Assembly: GCF_020524585.1 (NCBI RefSeq)
Contig: NZ_JAIVLK010000001.1
Location: forward strand, 558,001 to 622,000
Length of the DNA stretch: 64,000 nucleotides
Reading direction: 5' to 3'
From: Celeribacter naphthalenivorans
Lineage (GTDB): Bacteria; Pseudomonadota; Alphaproteobacteria; Rhodobacterales; Rhodobacteraceae
Shown here: piece after piece, positions 44,687 to 53,739 of the stretch
Position numbering within the stretch: position 1 is the first letter of the stretch
How the letters are laid out: every line of letters starts with the position of its first letter
Translations under genes and position numbers: made by a program
Notes under the pieces: generated by a model
What the model was told of the DNA's origin: nothing
Seen by the model: the letters and a program-made list of their open reading frames with translations, nothing else
Databases searched by the model: none

Positions 44687-45772
44687 TCATCTGGACGGCA
44701 TGAGAGGAAGGCCCGCGTGGCCGATCCGCGCGAACTGCGCCTGAAGCGAAGGCGCGTCGAGATGCGTGCCGATCAGCACCAGCCGGGCGCTGGCCTGACC
44801 ATTGGGCCAGGCGTCCAGACGGTGCAGCGGGTAAAGCCGGTGGCCGACGGCATGGACCAGCGCCGGGGTGGTGGGATCGTCGCTCAATGCCACGAGACCC
44901 TTGATGCGTAAGAGACCGTTTTCGGGTTTGCGGCACAGGGCACCCAGAAAGGCCAGAAGGGCGGCTTCGGGCAGCGGCGCCTCTGCCGTGAGGGTCAGCG
45001 CCGTGACATCGCCGTGCCGGTTCAAATCGTGAAACGCTCCGCAGGCGTGATCGTGATCGGTGGCGAGCCATTGGGCGACATCCTCGCCCTTGCCAAAGGC
45101 GGAATAGCTTCCGGCCTTGAGCAACATTCCGGGGTCAAAAGTCGTGTCAGCCGCCCGATGCACCTGTGCGGTGGCGTTCAGGGTGCGGAGCCGCTCTGTC
45201 ACCGCCGCCAGCCTCTCCGGCGTGACCTCATCGACATGGGTCAGCACGAGATGATCGGCAAAGGCGATCTGGCGCAGGCTTTCGGGATGCTGGGCAAGCG
45301 CGGCCTCAAGCCCCGCGACATCGACCACGGTGGTGACCGACGAGAGCCGAAACATGCGGGCGACCATGTGGTCGCGCAAGCCCATGGCCGGAAGCCCGCC
45401 GGGGATGAGGCTGTTGAGGATCGGCGCGGGGTCCGCGAGCCCTGTGGTCTCGACAATGACGCGCGAAAAGGCGGGCAGGCTGCCGTTTTGCCGCCCGACC
45501 ATGAGCCGTTCGAGAGAGGACCGCAGGTCGCTCCCGGCGGTGCAACAGATACAGCCCGAGGTGGTCACCATCACCCGCTCGGAGCCTTCGCCGACCAAAT
45601 CCTTCGCGATCAGGTCCTGATCGATCGGCACGAGACCGAATTCATTGATGATCAGCGCGGTGTCCTGAAAGCGCGGGTCCTGCAAGAGCCGGTTCAAAAG
45701 CGTGGTTTTGCCCGCGCCGAGAAAGCCGGTCAGGAGGTGGACGGGAAGCTGATCAGAGGAGGGACGTGCCAT
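44687..45772 (-). CDS. CobW/YjiA-family GTPase (metallochaperone)
   Basis: A 361-residue COG0523-type GTPase. Walker A GFLGAGKTTLLN, the NEFG motif, and the metal-binding CxCC in TTSGCICCTAG. NKxD-like VLTHVDEV lies in the G domain, and the C-terminal CobW_C domain includes His-rich DHDHACGAFHDLNRHGD. Such proteins insert Zn, Co or other metals into client proteins. It lies directly upstream of metH on the same strand, 138 bp away, so a role in cobalamin or zinc supply to MetH is plausible but unproven. Confidence 0.88.
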   Translation of the reverse strand: MARPSSDQLPVHLLTGFLGAGKTTLLNRLLQDPRFQDTALIINEFGLVPIDQDLIAKDLVGEGSERVMVTTSGCICCTAGSDLRSSLERLMVGRQNGSLPAFSRVIVETTGLADPAPILNSLIPGGLPAMGLRDHMVARMFRLSSVTTVVDVAGLEAALAQHPESLRQIAFADHLVLTHVDEVTPERLAAVTERLRTLNATAQVHRAADTTFDPGMLLKAGSYSAFGKGEDVAQWLATDHDHACGAFHDLNRHGDVTALTLTAEAPLPEAALLAFLGALCRKPENGLLRIKGLVALSDDPTTPALVHAVGHRLYPLHRLDAWPNGQASARLVLIGTHLDAPSLQAQFARIGHAGLPLMPSR

Positions 45773-46088
45773 GCGCCTACTGTCTCACGACGGTGGCTTA
45801 GGGGCAAGCGGCGGCGGATCCCCAAAAGGATCACCGGGCGGGCCAACACGTGAGTCTCAAACCCGCGCAAGCCGGACCAAACAGGCCCAAGACGTTCGCG
45901 TTGCGCTGGAAAAGCAAGCATCAGCCCCCTCAAGGCGCGCAAAATAAGGCGGTTTGGCGCGTTTTTAGGCACAAAAGCCTCAAGAAAAGAGTGGGTCGGG
46001 CGGGAAACCTGCATGTAATGTCATAGAAGCATGCTTTTGTGATCGGGTGTCAGGCCCGCGTTCGGCGTGTAAGAAGAGTGATCTGAGT
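45773..46088. other. Divergent intergenic region cobW-like / exopolysaccharide cluster
   Basis: A 316-bp region with no supportable gene. Promoters of the CobW-like gene (minus) and the ligase-like gene (plus) must lie here. The AT-rich stretch at about 45945-46045 is the likely start of the cluster's first transcript. Confidence 0.4.
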
Positions 46089-47387
46089 ATGATGACGCCA
46101 GAGGGGACAATCTATCCCACCGCCCCCCGTCCGCCTCTGCGGGCAGGTCGGGGGCAGGCGCGCTCTGATCAAGGCCGGGATAAAAGCTGGTTCGGGCTCA
46201 GTGCCAAGCTGCGCGATCATCTTTTGCTGACGCTCTGGCTGGTGGTGACCTTCAAACAATTCCCGATGGACGAGCTGATCCTCTATCCGTTGTCTCTCTA
46301 TTTCGGCTACGCCTTTGTACGCGACATCGACGAGCTTTTCCCGATTGTCGCGAAATCCTGGGTGCTGTTCCTGTTTCCGATCTGGTGCACGATGTCGGTG
46401 CTTTGGGGCGTCAACCCGAGCACCATCATCAAATCCGCCGCGCAGGGCTTTCTGACCGTGATGATTTGCTACTGCGTGGCGCTCAGGCTCGAGCGGCGTG
46501 ATGTGCTTGTCTCGCTGGTCTTTGCGGCGGGGATCTTCGCCATCGCCTCGCTCATTTTGCCCGCGACCGGCGGCAAGGCCTCGCGCGGGGTCTTTGCCTC
46601 AAAGAACTCCATGGGGCTCAATATGGTGATCCTCTGGACGGCGGCGCTCTGTGTGATGCTTGACTATGGTCAACGCCGGGCCTTTCGCCTCATCGCGGGG
46701 GGGCTGGCCGCCTGTGCGCTGGCGCTGGTGTTCATTTCCAACTCCGCCACCGCCGTGCTTTTGGCCTTTGCGCTGATGTTGGTGATCCTTCTGTCCAAAA
46801 TCCTCGAAGGCCGGGGGCTGTTTCATCCCGCTATTCTGGTGATCCTGACCTTGGGACTGAGCGTCTTGTTGATCGGCGCTTCTTTGGTGTTCTCCGCCGC
46901 CAATGTCGATGTGATCGGCCTTGTCCTTGATGAATTCGGCAAGGACGCGACGCTGACCGGGCGCACCGTGCTTTGGGGCTATGCCTTTGAGCAGATCAAG
47001 GAGCATCCGCTTTTGGGTGTCGGCCATGGCGGGTTCTGGAACCCGCGCGACTGGACCCATGTGTCGCGCAAGATTTTCATCGACTTCCACAAGGACTTCA
47101 ACGCCTCCTTCACCTTTCACAACGCCTATCTCCAGACCGCCGTGCACCAAGGCCTGATCGGGCTGGGCATTGCGATCACGGCGTTTTCCTTTTCGATCTG
47201 GCAGGTCTTCGCCGCGATGATCCGCAAATGCGAGATGCCGCAGGCGTTTTTCGTCGCCATCGCCCTGATGATCCTGGCGCGCAACATGACGGAGCCGGGG
47301 CTGATGACCCCCTTCGCGCTGATGACGATGGTGCTCTACATGGGGGCGCTGATCGGGGTGCGGGAGCGGGTTTATGGCCCATCCTGA
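46089..47387 (+). CDS. O-antigen ligase / polysaccharide polymerase family membrane protein
   Basis: A 432-residue multi-pass protein (about ten helices) with the Wzy_C/O-antigen ligase layout. The large periplasmic loop follows GRTVLWGYAFEQIKEHPLLGVGHGGFW and has the conserved HNAYLQTAVHQGLIGLG motif. It probably polymerises or ligates repeat units of the exopolysaccharide. I chose 46089 (MMTPEGTIYP); 46047 is an alternative GTG with an unlikely N-terminus. It is the first gene of the plus-strand part of the cluster. Confidence 0.85.
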   Translation: MMTPEGTIYPTAPRPPLRAGRGQARSDQGRDKSWFGLSAKLRDHLLLTLWLVVTFKQFPMDELILYPLSLYFGYAFVRDIDELFPIVAKSWVLFLFPIWCTMSVLWGVNPSTIIKSAAQGFLTVMICYCVALRLERRDVLVSLVFAAGIFAIASLILPATGGKASRGVFASKNSMGLNMVILWTAALCVMLDYGQRRAFRLIAGGLAACALALVFISNSATAVLLAFALMLVILLSKILEGRGLFHPAILVILTLGLSVLLIGASLVFSAANVDVIGLVLDEFGKDATLTGRTVLWGYAFEQIKEHPLLGVGHGGFWNPRDWTHVSRKIFIDFHKDFNASFTFHNAYLQTAVHQGLIGLGIAITAFSFSIWQVFAAMIRKCEMPQAFFVAIALMILARNMTEPGLMTPFALMTMVLYMGALIGVRERVYGPS

Positions 47388-47656
47388 CCGGGGTTTCGAG
47401 TGTGTTAAGATGGTAAACAAATCCCTGTTACAGTCAGGTTTGTATGGTGCGCAGAGGAAAATCGCCGCTCAAAAAATGAGCGTCACGGGATTTACCGGCC
47501 TTTGGGCGGGAAATGCCTTGATTGCGCAACGACGGTTGAGAAAGCTGAAGGTGAGGCCGGGGCGCATGTGGCGTGTCCGGCCTGGGGGTTGAGACATTGC
47601 GATGAGGCCAGCATCTGTGCGCTGGCCAGTGCAAGGGGCTTAGAGAGGGTGTGAGT

Positions 47657-49873
47657 ATGAATCAGTATAGCGGTGTGCCGGCATTGTCGAAAAAAGACTA
47701 TGAGCCACAAGACCACGCGTCGTCTCCACCGGAGGTCGAAGCCCCGAGAATGCGCCTGAGCGATCTCATTCAACTGATCAAGGACGGGCGCAAGACCATT
47801 GCGATTTTTGCGGGCACGGCCATCGTTCTGACCGGCCTGCTGCTGTTGAATGCGACGCCGCGCTACGAGGCCGTCTCACAGATGCTCTTGGGCGAACAGG
47901 GGTTGAGCGCGCAGAACAGTTTCGATCTGGTCGAGGAACAGAACCTCACCAGCTCGGTGATCGAGGGCGAGCTGGCCGTGCTGCGCTCGAACGTCTTGCT
48001 GCACCGGGTCGCGGAGCGGCTCGAGCTTGAGACCGTGCCGGAATTCAACCCCGCCGCTTTGGATGGCGACGGCCCGTCTTTCATCGGCGGGCTCAAATCC
48101 TGGCTGAAATCTCTGGTTCCCGATTTCGACGCGGATCGCGGGGCTGAGATCGCAGAGGTTGAGAGCCAGATCTCCGTGGCGGCTTCGGCGAGTGCCACGC
48201 AGTTGGGCGAATATCGTGACATCGTCGGCAAGCTGCGCCGGTCTTTCTCGGTCCGTCAACAGGGCACATCCTATGTGGTGCAGGTGACGGCGGAATCCGA
48301 GGACCCTGATCTGGCCGCCGCTTTGTCCAACACTTTGATGGACGAATATGTGAAATTCCTGACCGACAAACGCTTTGATGCGGCGCAGGAATTCACCCAT
48401 TGGCTGGAGGTTCGGGTGAACGATCTGGCCGTGACGCTCGAAGAGTCCGAGCGCGCTGTGGTTGACTATCGCGCCCGGATGGAGGCCGATGCCGACAACC
48501 GCTCGCGTCTTGACCAACAGATGACCGAATTGACCACGCGTCTCGTGCAACAGCGCGCCGAACTGGCCCAGATCAACGCGCTGCGCGACAAGATGAACGA
48601 GATGCTGGAAAACGACGGCCCGCTGGCGGCGCAGCTTTTGTCCTCTTCTGAGGAGATGGTCGAATATCGCAGCCAGATGTCGAGCCTGCGCCAGCGCGAG
48701 GCCAATGCGGTCGGTCGCTTTGGCGAGGACTCCGCACAGGTCGCCTCGATCCGTCGCACCATTGAACAGCTCGAAGACGCCATCGAAACCGAGGTGCGGC
48801 GCGAGTTGGACCGGCTGGAAAACCAGCGCGAGGTTCTGACCGTGGTGGTCGGTTCGATGGACAATTCGCTCTCGGAGCTGTCGCGGCTTATGCTCAATCA
48901 GTCGGGCGAAGAAATCCAACTGAGCCAGCTGCGCCGCGTCGCCGATGCCAACCGTCAGGTGTATCAACAATTCCTCGGCCGCTTCAAAGAGCTGAGCGAA
49001 TTGCAGAGCCTGCAAAGCCCGGATGCCGAGGTGATCTCCTACGCCAACCCGCCAAGTTCGCCGGTCTATCCGCGCCGCAAACTGTCGTTGATCCTCGCGG
49101 CCATCGGCGGTGTGTTTCTGGGCGTCGCCTATCTTTTGATCCGCAACATGTTGCCGCAGAAACTGGGCTCGGAACAGCAATTGGCGCAGGGCACGGGCGT
49201 CGGCGTTTACGGCACGGTGAGTGGTATCAGCGACGATTTGTTGCTCTATGATCTGTGCAGCAAGCTGAACAGCAAACCCGACAGCGATCTGGCGAAACAG
49301 GCGATGCGTCTGGCCAATAACGTCGATATGCGGGCAGGGGGCGCGGCGCGCACGATCCTCGTGAACACGGACAGCGACCGCATCGACCGGCTCCATACGG
49401 TGGTGATGCTGGCCTGGGCGCAGGCGCGCAAGGGCCGCAATTGCGTCTTCCTCGATGCCGACATCCGGGGCGCACAGCTGTCATCCAAACTGGAATATCT
49501 CAAACCGAAAGCGACCCTCGCGGACGTGCTCTACGGCAATGGCGCGGTCGAGGATGCGCTGACCCGGATGCCGCGGGTGGGGGCGTTTTTCATGCCGACC
49601 GAAACCATGACCGGCGCCAATCCCGCCGTTGTCTTCGACACGGAGAAATACCACGAGGTGATGCAGGCGCTTCTGGCCGAGGCCGACACGGTGATCATAG
49701 CGCCCCCCCCCGCCACGAGCTTTACCGAAGCCTACACCGCGACGGATGCGGTGGACGCGAACCTCTTTGTCGTCCGCGCGGGAACTTTGACGGCGGCAGA
49801 CCTGAGCGAGCCGCTGGCCATCGCGCAATCCGCCAAGGCGCAGAACTTCGGGTTGATCATGACCTCGGCGTGA
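47657..49873 (+). CDS. Polysaccharide chain-length determinant (Wzz/GumC type) with degenerate tyrosine-kinase domain
   Basis: A 738-residue ExoP-like protein. TM1 (TIAIFAGTAIVLTGLLLL, about 48-65), a periplasmic Wzz domain with long coiled coils (about 70-470), TM2 (LSLILAAIGGVFLGVAYLLI, about 478-497), then a cytoplasmic BY-kinase-like domain (about 530-738). The second Walker motif CVFLDADIRGAQL is kept. The Walker A region reads ILVNTDSDRIDRLHTVVM instead of a GKS/GKT loop, and there is no C-terminal Tyr cluster. It probably controls chain length without kinase activity. The start at 47657 follows GAGAGGG. Confidence 0.87.
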   Translation: MNQYSGVPALSKKDYEPQDHASSPPEVEAPRMRLSDLIQLIKDGRKTIAIFAGTAIVLTGLLLLNATPRYEAVSQMLLGEQGLSAQNSFDLVEEQNLTSSVIEGELAVLRSNVLLHRVAERLELETVPEFNPAALDGDGPSFIGGLKSWLKSLVPDFDADRGAEIAEVESQISVAASASATQLGEYRDIVGKLRRSFSVRQQGTSYVVQVTAESEDPDLAAALSNTLMDEYVKFLTDKRFDAAQEFTHWLEVRVNDLAVTLEESERAVVDYRARMEADADNRSRLDQQMTELTTRLVQQRAELAQINALRDKMNEMLENDGPLAAQLLSSSEEMVEYRSQMSSLRQREANAVGRFGEDSAQVASIRRTIEQLEDAIETEVRRELDRLENQREVLTVVVGSMDNSLSELSRLMLNQSGEEIQLSQLRRVADANRQVYQQFLGRFKELSELQSLQSPDAEVISYANPPSSPVYPRRKLSLILAAIGGVFLGVAYLLIRNMLPQKLGSEQQLAQGTGVGVYGTVSGISDDLLLYDLCSKLNSKPDSDLAKQAMRLANNVDMRAGGAARTILVNTDSDRIDRLHTVVMLAWAQARKGRNCVFLDADIRGAQLSSKLEYLKPKATLADVLYGNGAVEDALTRMPRVGAFFMPTETMTGANPAVVFDTEKYHEVMQALLAEADTVIIAPPPATSFTEAYTATDAVDANLFVVRAGTLTAADLSEPLAIAQSAKAQNFGLIMTSA

Positions 49874-49927
49874 GGGAGAATATCTGACCTTTTTAGACCT
49901 ATGAAATGATAGCCCGAGGAGATGATA

Positions 49928-50137
49928 ATGACTGCGCAAAATCTTGGAGCAAACTATGTTCTGACGGCGCTCTTGCCGCGTTTGGAAAAACTCATGCCGG
50001 GTTTGTGCGATGAGCTTTTGGCGGGCATCAGGGCAGACAAAGAGGCTATCAACATGAGCGGAAAACTGACCGCTGACGTTGAAGAAATCTTTTGCTCCGC
50101 AGAGAAAATCCTTGCGCATTCAGGGCATGAGACGTGA
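49928..50137 (+). CDS. Small uncharacterised protein, 69 aa
   Basis: A 69-residue soluble helical protein that I do not recognise. It starts MTAQNLGANYVLTALLPRLEKLM and ends FCSAEKILAHSGHET, with Cys near residues 26 and 56. GAGGAG six bases before the ATG at 49928 is a strong ribosome-binding site, so the gene is likely real. It follows the chain-length gene by 54 bp and may be co-transcribed with it. A terminator lies downstream. Confidence 0.65.
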   Translation: MTAQNLGANYVLTALLPRLEKLMPGLCDELLAGIRADKEAINMSGKLTADVEEIFCSAEKILAHSGHET

Positions 50138-50163
50138 GTGCCGAATTACAGCAAACCTAAAGT

Positions 50164-50266
50164 GTTTTTCGTTTAATCTGAATTAGATTGAGCGAAAAAC
50201 GTTGCCACACTGAATTGATATTGCTGCGTTTCTCAAAAATTGAGTGCCTCAAGTTTTGCGAAACGC
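50164..50266. repeat. Two imperfect inverted repeats in tandem
   Basis: First: 16-nt arms at 50164-50179 and 50185-50200, two mismatches, loop GAATT. Second: 19-nt arms at 50226-50244 and 50248-50266, two mismatches, loop TGC. Both lie in noncoding DNA between convergent genes and carry short AT-rich flanks. They could be extragenic palindromes or remnants of a small mobile element. Confidence 0.6.
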
Positions 50267-50287
50267 TTTATTCACCTCTCTTTTATG

Positions 50288-50315
50288 AAAAAGACCACCG
50301 CGCGGTGGTCTTTTG
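50288..50315. terminator. Bidirectional terminator between small gene and sugar-dehydrogenase-like gene
   Basis: Arms AAAAGACCACC (50289-50299) and GGTGGTCTTTT (50304-50314), loop GCGC. A runs on one side and T runs on the other allow use from both strands. Confidence 0.85.
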
Positions 50316-50350
50316 AGTCTCATAGTGGCCGCCTCAAACCCTGAGGCGTC

Positions 50351-52051
50351 TCACAGCTCACACAGGGCCTTCGAAATCGCCAGCGAGACATTCTCATTCT
50401 CGATGCCTTCCCAGCCCATGCTGGTGTCCGGCAACATGCCGAAGGGATCGGAGATATAGGCCTGAAGCGTCTGTTCAGTCCAGACCCCGCCCAGTTTGTC
50501 CAAGGCGCCGGAGTAGCCTTCGAAGGGGCTGTTGCCCGGCTCGCGGCTACAGATGTTATGCAGCGAGGGCCCCGCGCCATTGTCGACGCCTTCGAGCAGG
50601 CTATGGCATTGCAGACAGGCCGCCATGGTCCCATCCGCCGCCGCCAGCACATCGGCGTCCGCGGCGTAAGTCGTCAAAAGCTCGTCAAAGCGTGCCATCG
50701 GATCGGGGCCGGTGTCGGCGGTCAGGAATGACAGGCGGCGGTCGTCGGTGTAGAGCACGATGGTCTTGCCGCCGTGGATCGCGTCCATGTCACGGATGCG
50801 CATCTCGACGTTGATCGGCTCGACATAGATGCCCCGGCCATCCTCGACATGCACCCGGTGCACCGACCCGCTCAAAGCGCCAACAAGCACGTCTCCGTCC
50901 CAGGCGTAATGGAAATTCTGCACCGCCAGCGCCGAGGAGGGCGCAATCGAGGGCACAAAGGCGATCACCGGTTTGTCGTAGCCGTCATGATTGGCGTGGC
51001 GGTCGCCGTTGCCCGCAGGCTGGCGGTTGTATTTCGTGCCAAAACTCACCGCAGGGAAGCCGAAATTTGCGCCATCGAATACGAGGTTCAGCTCGTCACC
51101 GCCCTGCATCCCGTGATCGGAGACCCAGATACGCCCCTCTGCATCGACGCTCACGCCTTGCGGGTTGCGCAGGCCCTTGGCCACGGGCGTCTTGTCGCCA
51201 CTCTCGATGTTGACCAAAAGGACTTTGCCATAATCCATGTCGTCCGACTGGCCGATGGCATGGGTGAAATCGCGCTCTGCAAAGCGGTCGGCGCGCTCAT
51301 AGGCGCCGGAGGACCAGGCGATGCGCCCGTCGGGCATCCGGTCCATCCGACCGCCCGCTTCCAGGCCGAACATGCCCTTGCCGGTGGTGAACAGCTCAAG
51401 GCAGGGCTCGGTGCGCGCGATCACGATCCAATCATCGGCCTCGGCGCTCCATGTGGTCGGGTCCATGCCCTGAACGGCCAGACGTGCCATGGCGCTTCCA
51501 AAGCATTTCTGCTCCGGCAGCCATTCCGTGTAGGACAGCAAGAGATAGCCCGCGCCCTCTTGCGCACGGGCGTAGTAAAAGATGTCGTTAAATCGCATCC
51601 AGTTGAAGTTGATCTCGATCTGGCCCAATTCGCCCGCGTCCACTTGCGACTGAAGCGCCGCGCGGTGGTCATCGGGGGGCGCAACATTCAGCTCATGGAC
51701 CACGGCGTCGGTGACCGAATACATCTTGCCGACACGGTCGGTGACCAGAACTGTGTCCTCACCGATGGTGCCAATGCCGCCCGCGAAATCCTTGGCCGAG
51801 GCGGGCAGGAAGATGGTCTCCTGCGACAGGATCGCCCGGTTGGTGACCAGTCGCTCGGGCTCGGGTTCTGCGCCCGCGTTGAAGTAGGAATTGTACATCC
51901 CGTTCAACTTGTAATGGATTTGCGCCGGAAAGCTGAACCGGTTCTGCATTTCCGTGTTGAGCGCATATCCCGCCCAAATCCCACCGCCGAACAGTCCGGC
52001 CAGACAGACAATGACCACAAGGGCCAGCGCCAAGATACGCTTTCGTGACAT
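50351..52051 (-). CDS. Membrane-anchored sugar-dehydrogenase-like beta-propeller with C-terminal cytochrome c domain
   Basis: A 566-residue protein. N-terminal anchor helix (ILALALVVIVCLAGLFGGGIWAGYAL, about residues 5-30), then a six-bladed propeller of the PQQ-dependent glucose/sorbosone dehydrogenase type (GLRNPQGVSVDAEGRIWVSDHGMQGGDELNLV, residues about 295-325; HANHDGYDKPVIAF). A short cytochrome c domain follows with a CLQCH heme site near residue 480. It faces the periplasm and could oxidise sugar residues, passing electrons to the respiratory chain. Whether PQQ is bound is unproven. Confidence 0.75.
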   Translation of the reverse strand: MSRKRILALALVVIVCLAGLFGGGIWAGYALNTEMQNRFSFPAQIHYKLNGMYNSYFNAGAEPEPERLVTNRAILSQETIFLPASAKDFAGGIGTIGEDTVLVTDRVGKMYSVTDAVVHELNVAPPDDHRAALQSQVDAGELGQIEINFNWMRFNDIFYYARAQEGAGYLLLSYTEWLPEQKCFGSAMARLAVQGMDPTTWSAEADDWIVIARTEPCLELFTTGKGMFGLEAGGRMDRMPDGRIAWSSGAYERADRFAERDFTHAIGQSDDMDYGKVLLVNIESGDKTPVAKGLRNPQGVSVDAEGRIWVSDHGMQGGDELNLVFDGANFGFPAVSFGTKYNRQPAGNGDRHANHDGYDKPVIAFVPSIAPSSALAVQNFHYAWDGDVLVGALSGSVHRVHVEDGRGIYVEPINVEMRIRDMDAIHGGKTIVLYTDDRRLSFLTADTGPDPMARFDELLTTYAADADVLAAADGTMAACLQCHSLLEGVDNGAGPSLHNICSREPGNSPFEGYSGALDKLGGVWTEQTLQAYISDPFGMLPDTSMGWEGIENENVSLAISKALCEL

Positions 52052-52494
52052 GTTTAATCCCCCGCCAAGATACTCATCACTCTACCACACCACAGGTACT
52101 CTGACTGTACGACGGATTGGTAACGAGGTGAACGCTCGTGAAATGCCGCCGGGGGTGCAGCGTGAGTCGCCCGCATCAGAGCCACACTCCTGTGACAATT
52201 TTGGGCGCTCCTTGAGCAAGTGGTCAAAAAGAAATCGCTTGGAGAAAGCCGTGAGCGCCAACAGTCCGTGCCGAAGGCGCGCGAGTCCTCGTGAAACTGG
52301 ACGGAAAGGGGCGCTCTGCGTAGGCTTTTTCTGACGACAAGGGTCAAGACGCAAACAAGACGCAAGATCGTTACGATCACTGTGACATGTTGGGCCTAAG
52401 ACATGTTGGACCTGTCGTCTGTCGATGCACCGGAGTGGGGCGCATCGATGGGGTTCAGAGTGAATAGAGTGAGTGTATCAGTGGGGGATTACAT
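52052..52494. other. Divergent intergenic region in exopolysaccharide cluster with direct repeats
   Basis: A 443-bp region. Open frames here do not look like protein. Direct repeats GACATGTTGGGCCT (52384-52397) and GACATGTTGGACCT (52400-52413), 16 bp apart centre to centre, could bind a regulator of the downstream oxidoreductase gene. Confidence 0.5.
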
Positions 52495-53712
52495 ATGAAT
52501 GTCGCGAGCAATCTGTCGGAGTCCGTCTCCGAAGCCTCGGTGGATGTCACTGCAAAGGCCGGGACAAAGGTGGGGGCCAAAACCGGCATCGCCTTTCTCG
52601 GCTGCGGCTATGTCGCGGATTTTTACCAACAGACCTATGCCAATCACAAAGACAGCCTGACGCTGCACGGCATCTGGGATCACGACGCGGCACGGCTTGA
52701 GAAATTCGCCGCGTTTTACAAGCTTGAGCACTACGCCAGTTTCGAAGAGATGCTTGCGGACCCGGAGGTCGAGATCATCGTGAACCTCACCAACCCGCAC
52801 GCGCATTATGCGACGAGCAAACGCATTCTGGAGGCCGGGAAACACGTTTATTCCGAAAAACCTCTTGCGATGGAGATCGACCAAGCCCGCGAATTGGTGG
52901 CGCTGGCCGAGGAAAAAGGGCTTCAGATCGTCTCTGCGCCTTCATCCGTTCTGGGCCCGGCCGCGCAAAGGCTCTGGCAGGCGGTGCGCGAGCGCGAATT
53001 GGGCACGCCGCGTCTGGTCTATGCCGAGATCGACGACGGGATGATCCACAAGATGGGCTATGCGGGCTGGCTCAGCTCGTCGGGCACGCCTTGGCCCGCG
53101 AAGGATGAATTCTACACCGGCTGCACGCTGGAACATGCGGGGTACATGCTGACTTGGCTGGTGGCGATGTTCGGGCCGGTGACCGAGGTCCTCAGCATGG
53201 CGAGCCTCTGCATCCCGGACAAGGGCGGCGACACGCCCGAGGATTACACCACGGCGGATTTCTCCTGCGCGCTTTTGCGGTTCGAGGCGGGGGTGACCGC
53301 GCGTCTGACCAATTCGATCATCGCGCCGCATGATCATCGCTTGCGGATTTTCTGCGACGGGGGCGAGCTTTGCGCCCATGAGGTTTGGAACTTCCACACA
53401 CATGTGGACGCCTATCCTCTGCCGCAAAACAAAATCCAGCGCGGGATGGAGAAATACCTGCACATGCGTTCCAAACGCAAACTGGCGGTGGCGAAGAACC
53501 CGGAGACGAAATTCGCCGAGGGCGGTCACCCGATGGATTTCGTGCGCGGCGTGGCCGATATGGCCGCCGCTCTGCGGGCGGGCCGTCCGGCGCGGCTCGG
53601 CGGGGCGTTCTCGCTGCATATCACTGAGGTGACGCTGGCGATTCAATATCCGGAGATTTACGGCACGCCCTATGTGCCGCAAAGCCGACCGGCGCCGATT
53701 GAGCCCGTGTGA
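52495..53712 (+). CDS. Gfo/Idh/MocA family oxidoreductase
   Basis: A 405-residue NAD(P)-dependent sugar oxidoreductase. After a 25-residue N-terminal extension, the Rossmann fold starts GIAFLGCGYVADFYQQTY. The second motif is KHVYSEKPLAMEIDQARELV with the catalytic-type EKP. The C-terminal GFO_IDH_MocA_C domain includes TPEDYTTADFSCALLRFEAGVTARLTNS. It probably modifies a nucleotide-sugar or sugar precursor for the polysaccharide. Monocistronic and convergent with the sulfotransferase. Confidence 0.9.
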   Translation: MNVASNLSESVSEASVDVTAKAGTKVGAKTGIAFLGCGYVADFYQQTYANHKDSLTLHGIWDHDAARLEKFAAFYKLEHYASFEEMLADPEVEIIVNLTNPHAHYATSKRILEAGKHVYSEKPLAMEIDQARELVALAEEKGLQIVSAPSSVLGPAAQRLWQAVRERELGTPRLVYAEIDDGMIHKMGYAGWLSSSGTPWPAKDEFYTGCTLEHAGYMLTWLVAMFGPVTEVLSMASLCIPDKGGDTPEDYTTADFSCALLRFEAGVTARLTNSIIAPHDHRLRIFCDGGELCAHEVWNFHTHVDAYPLPQNKIQRGMEKYLHMRSKRKLAVAKNPETKFAEGGHPMDFVRGVADMAAALRAGRPARLGGAFSLHITEVTLAIQYPEIYGTPYVPQSRPAPIEPV

Positions 53713-53739
53713 TATAATCTGCTGTGAGCGGGGGCGCCC

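Noticed and set aside
52054-52380. 108-codon minus-strand frame in the intergenic region
   Set aside because: Its composition is not protein-like, there is no ribosome-binding site, and it overlaps the likely promoter region.
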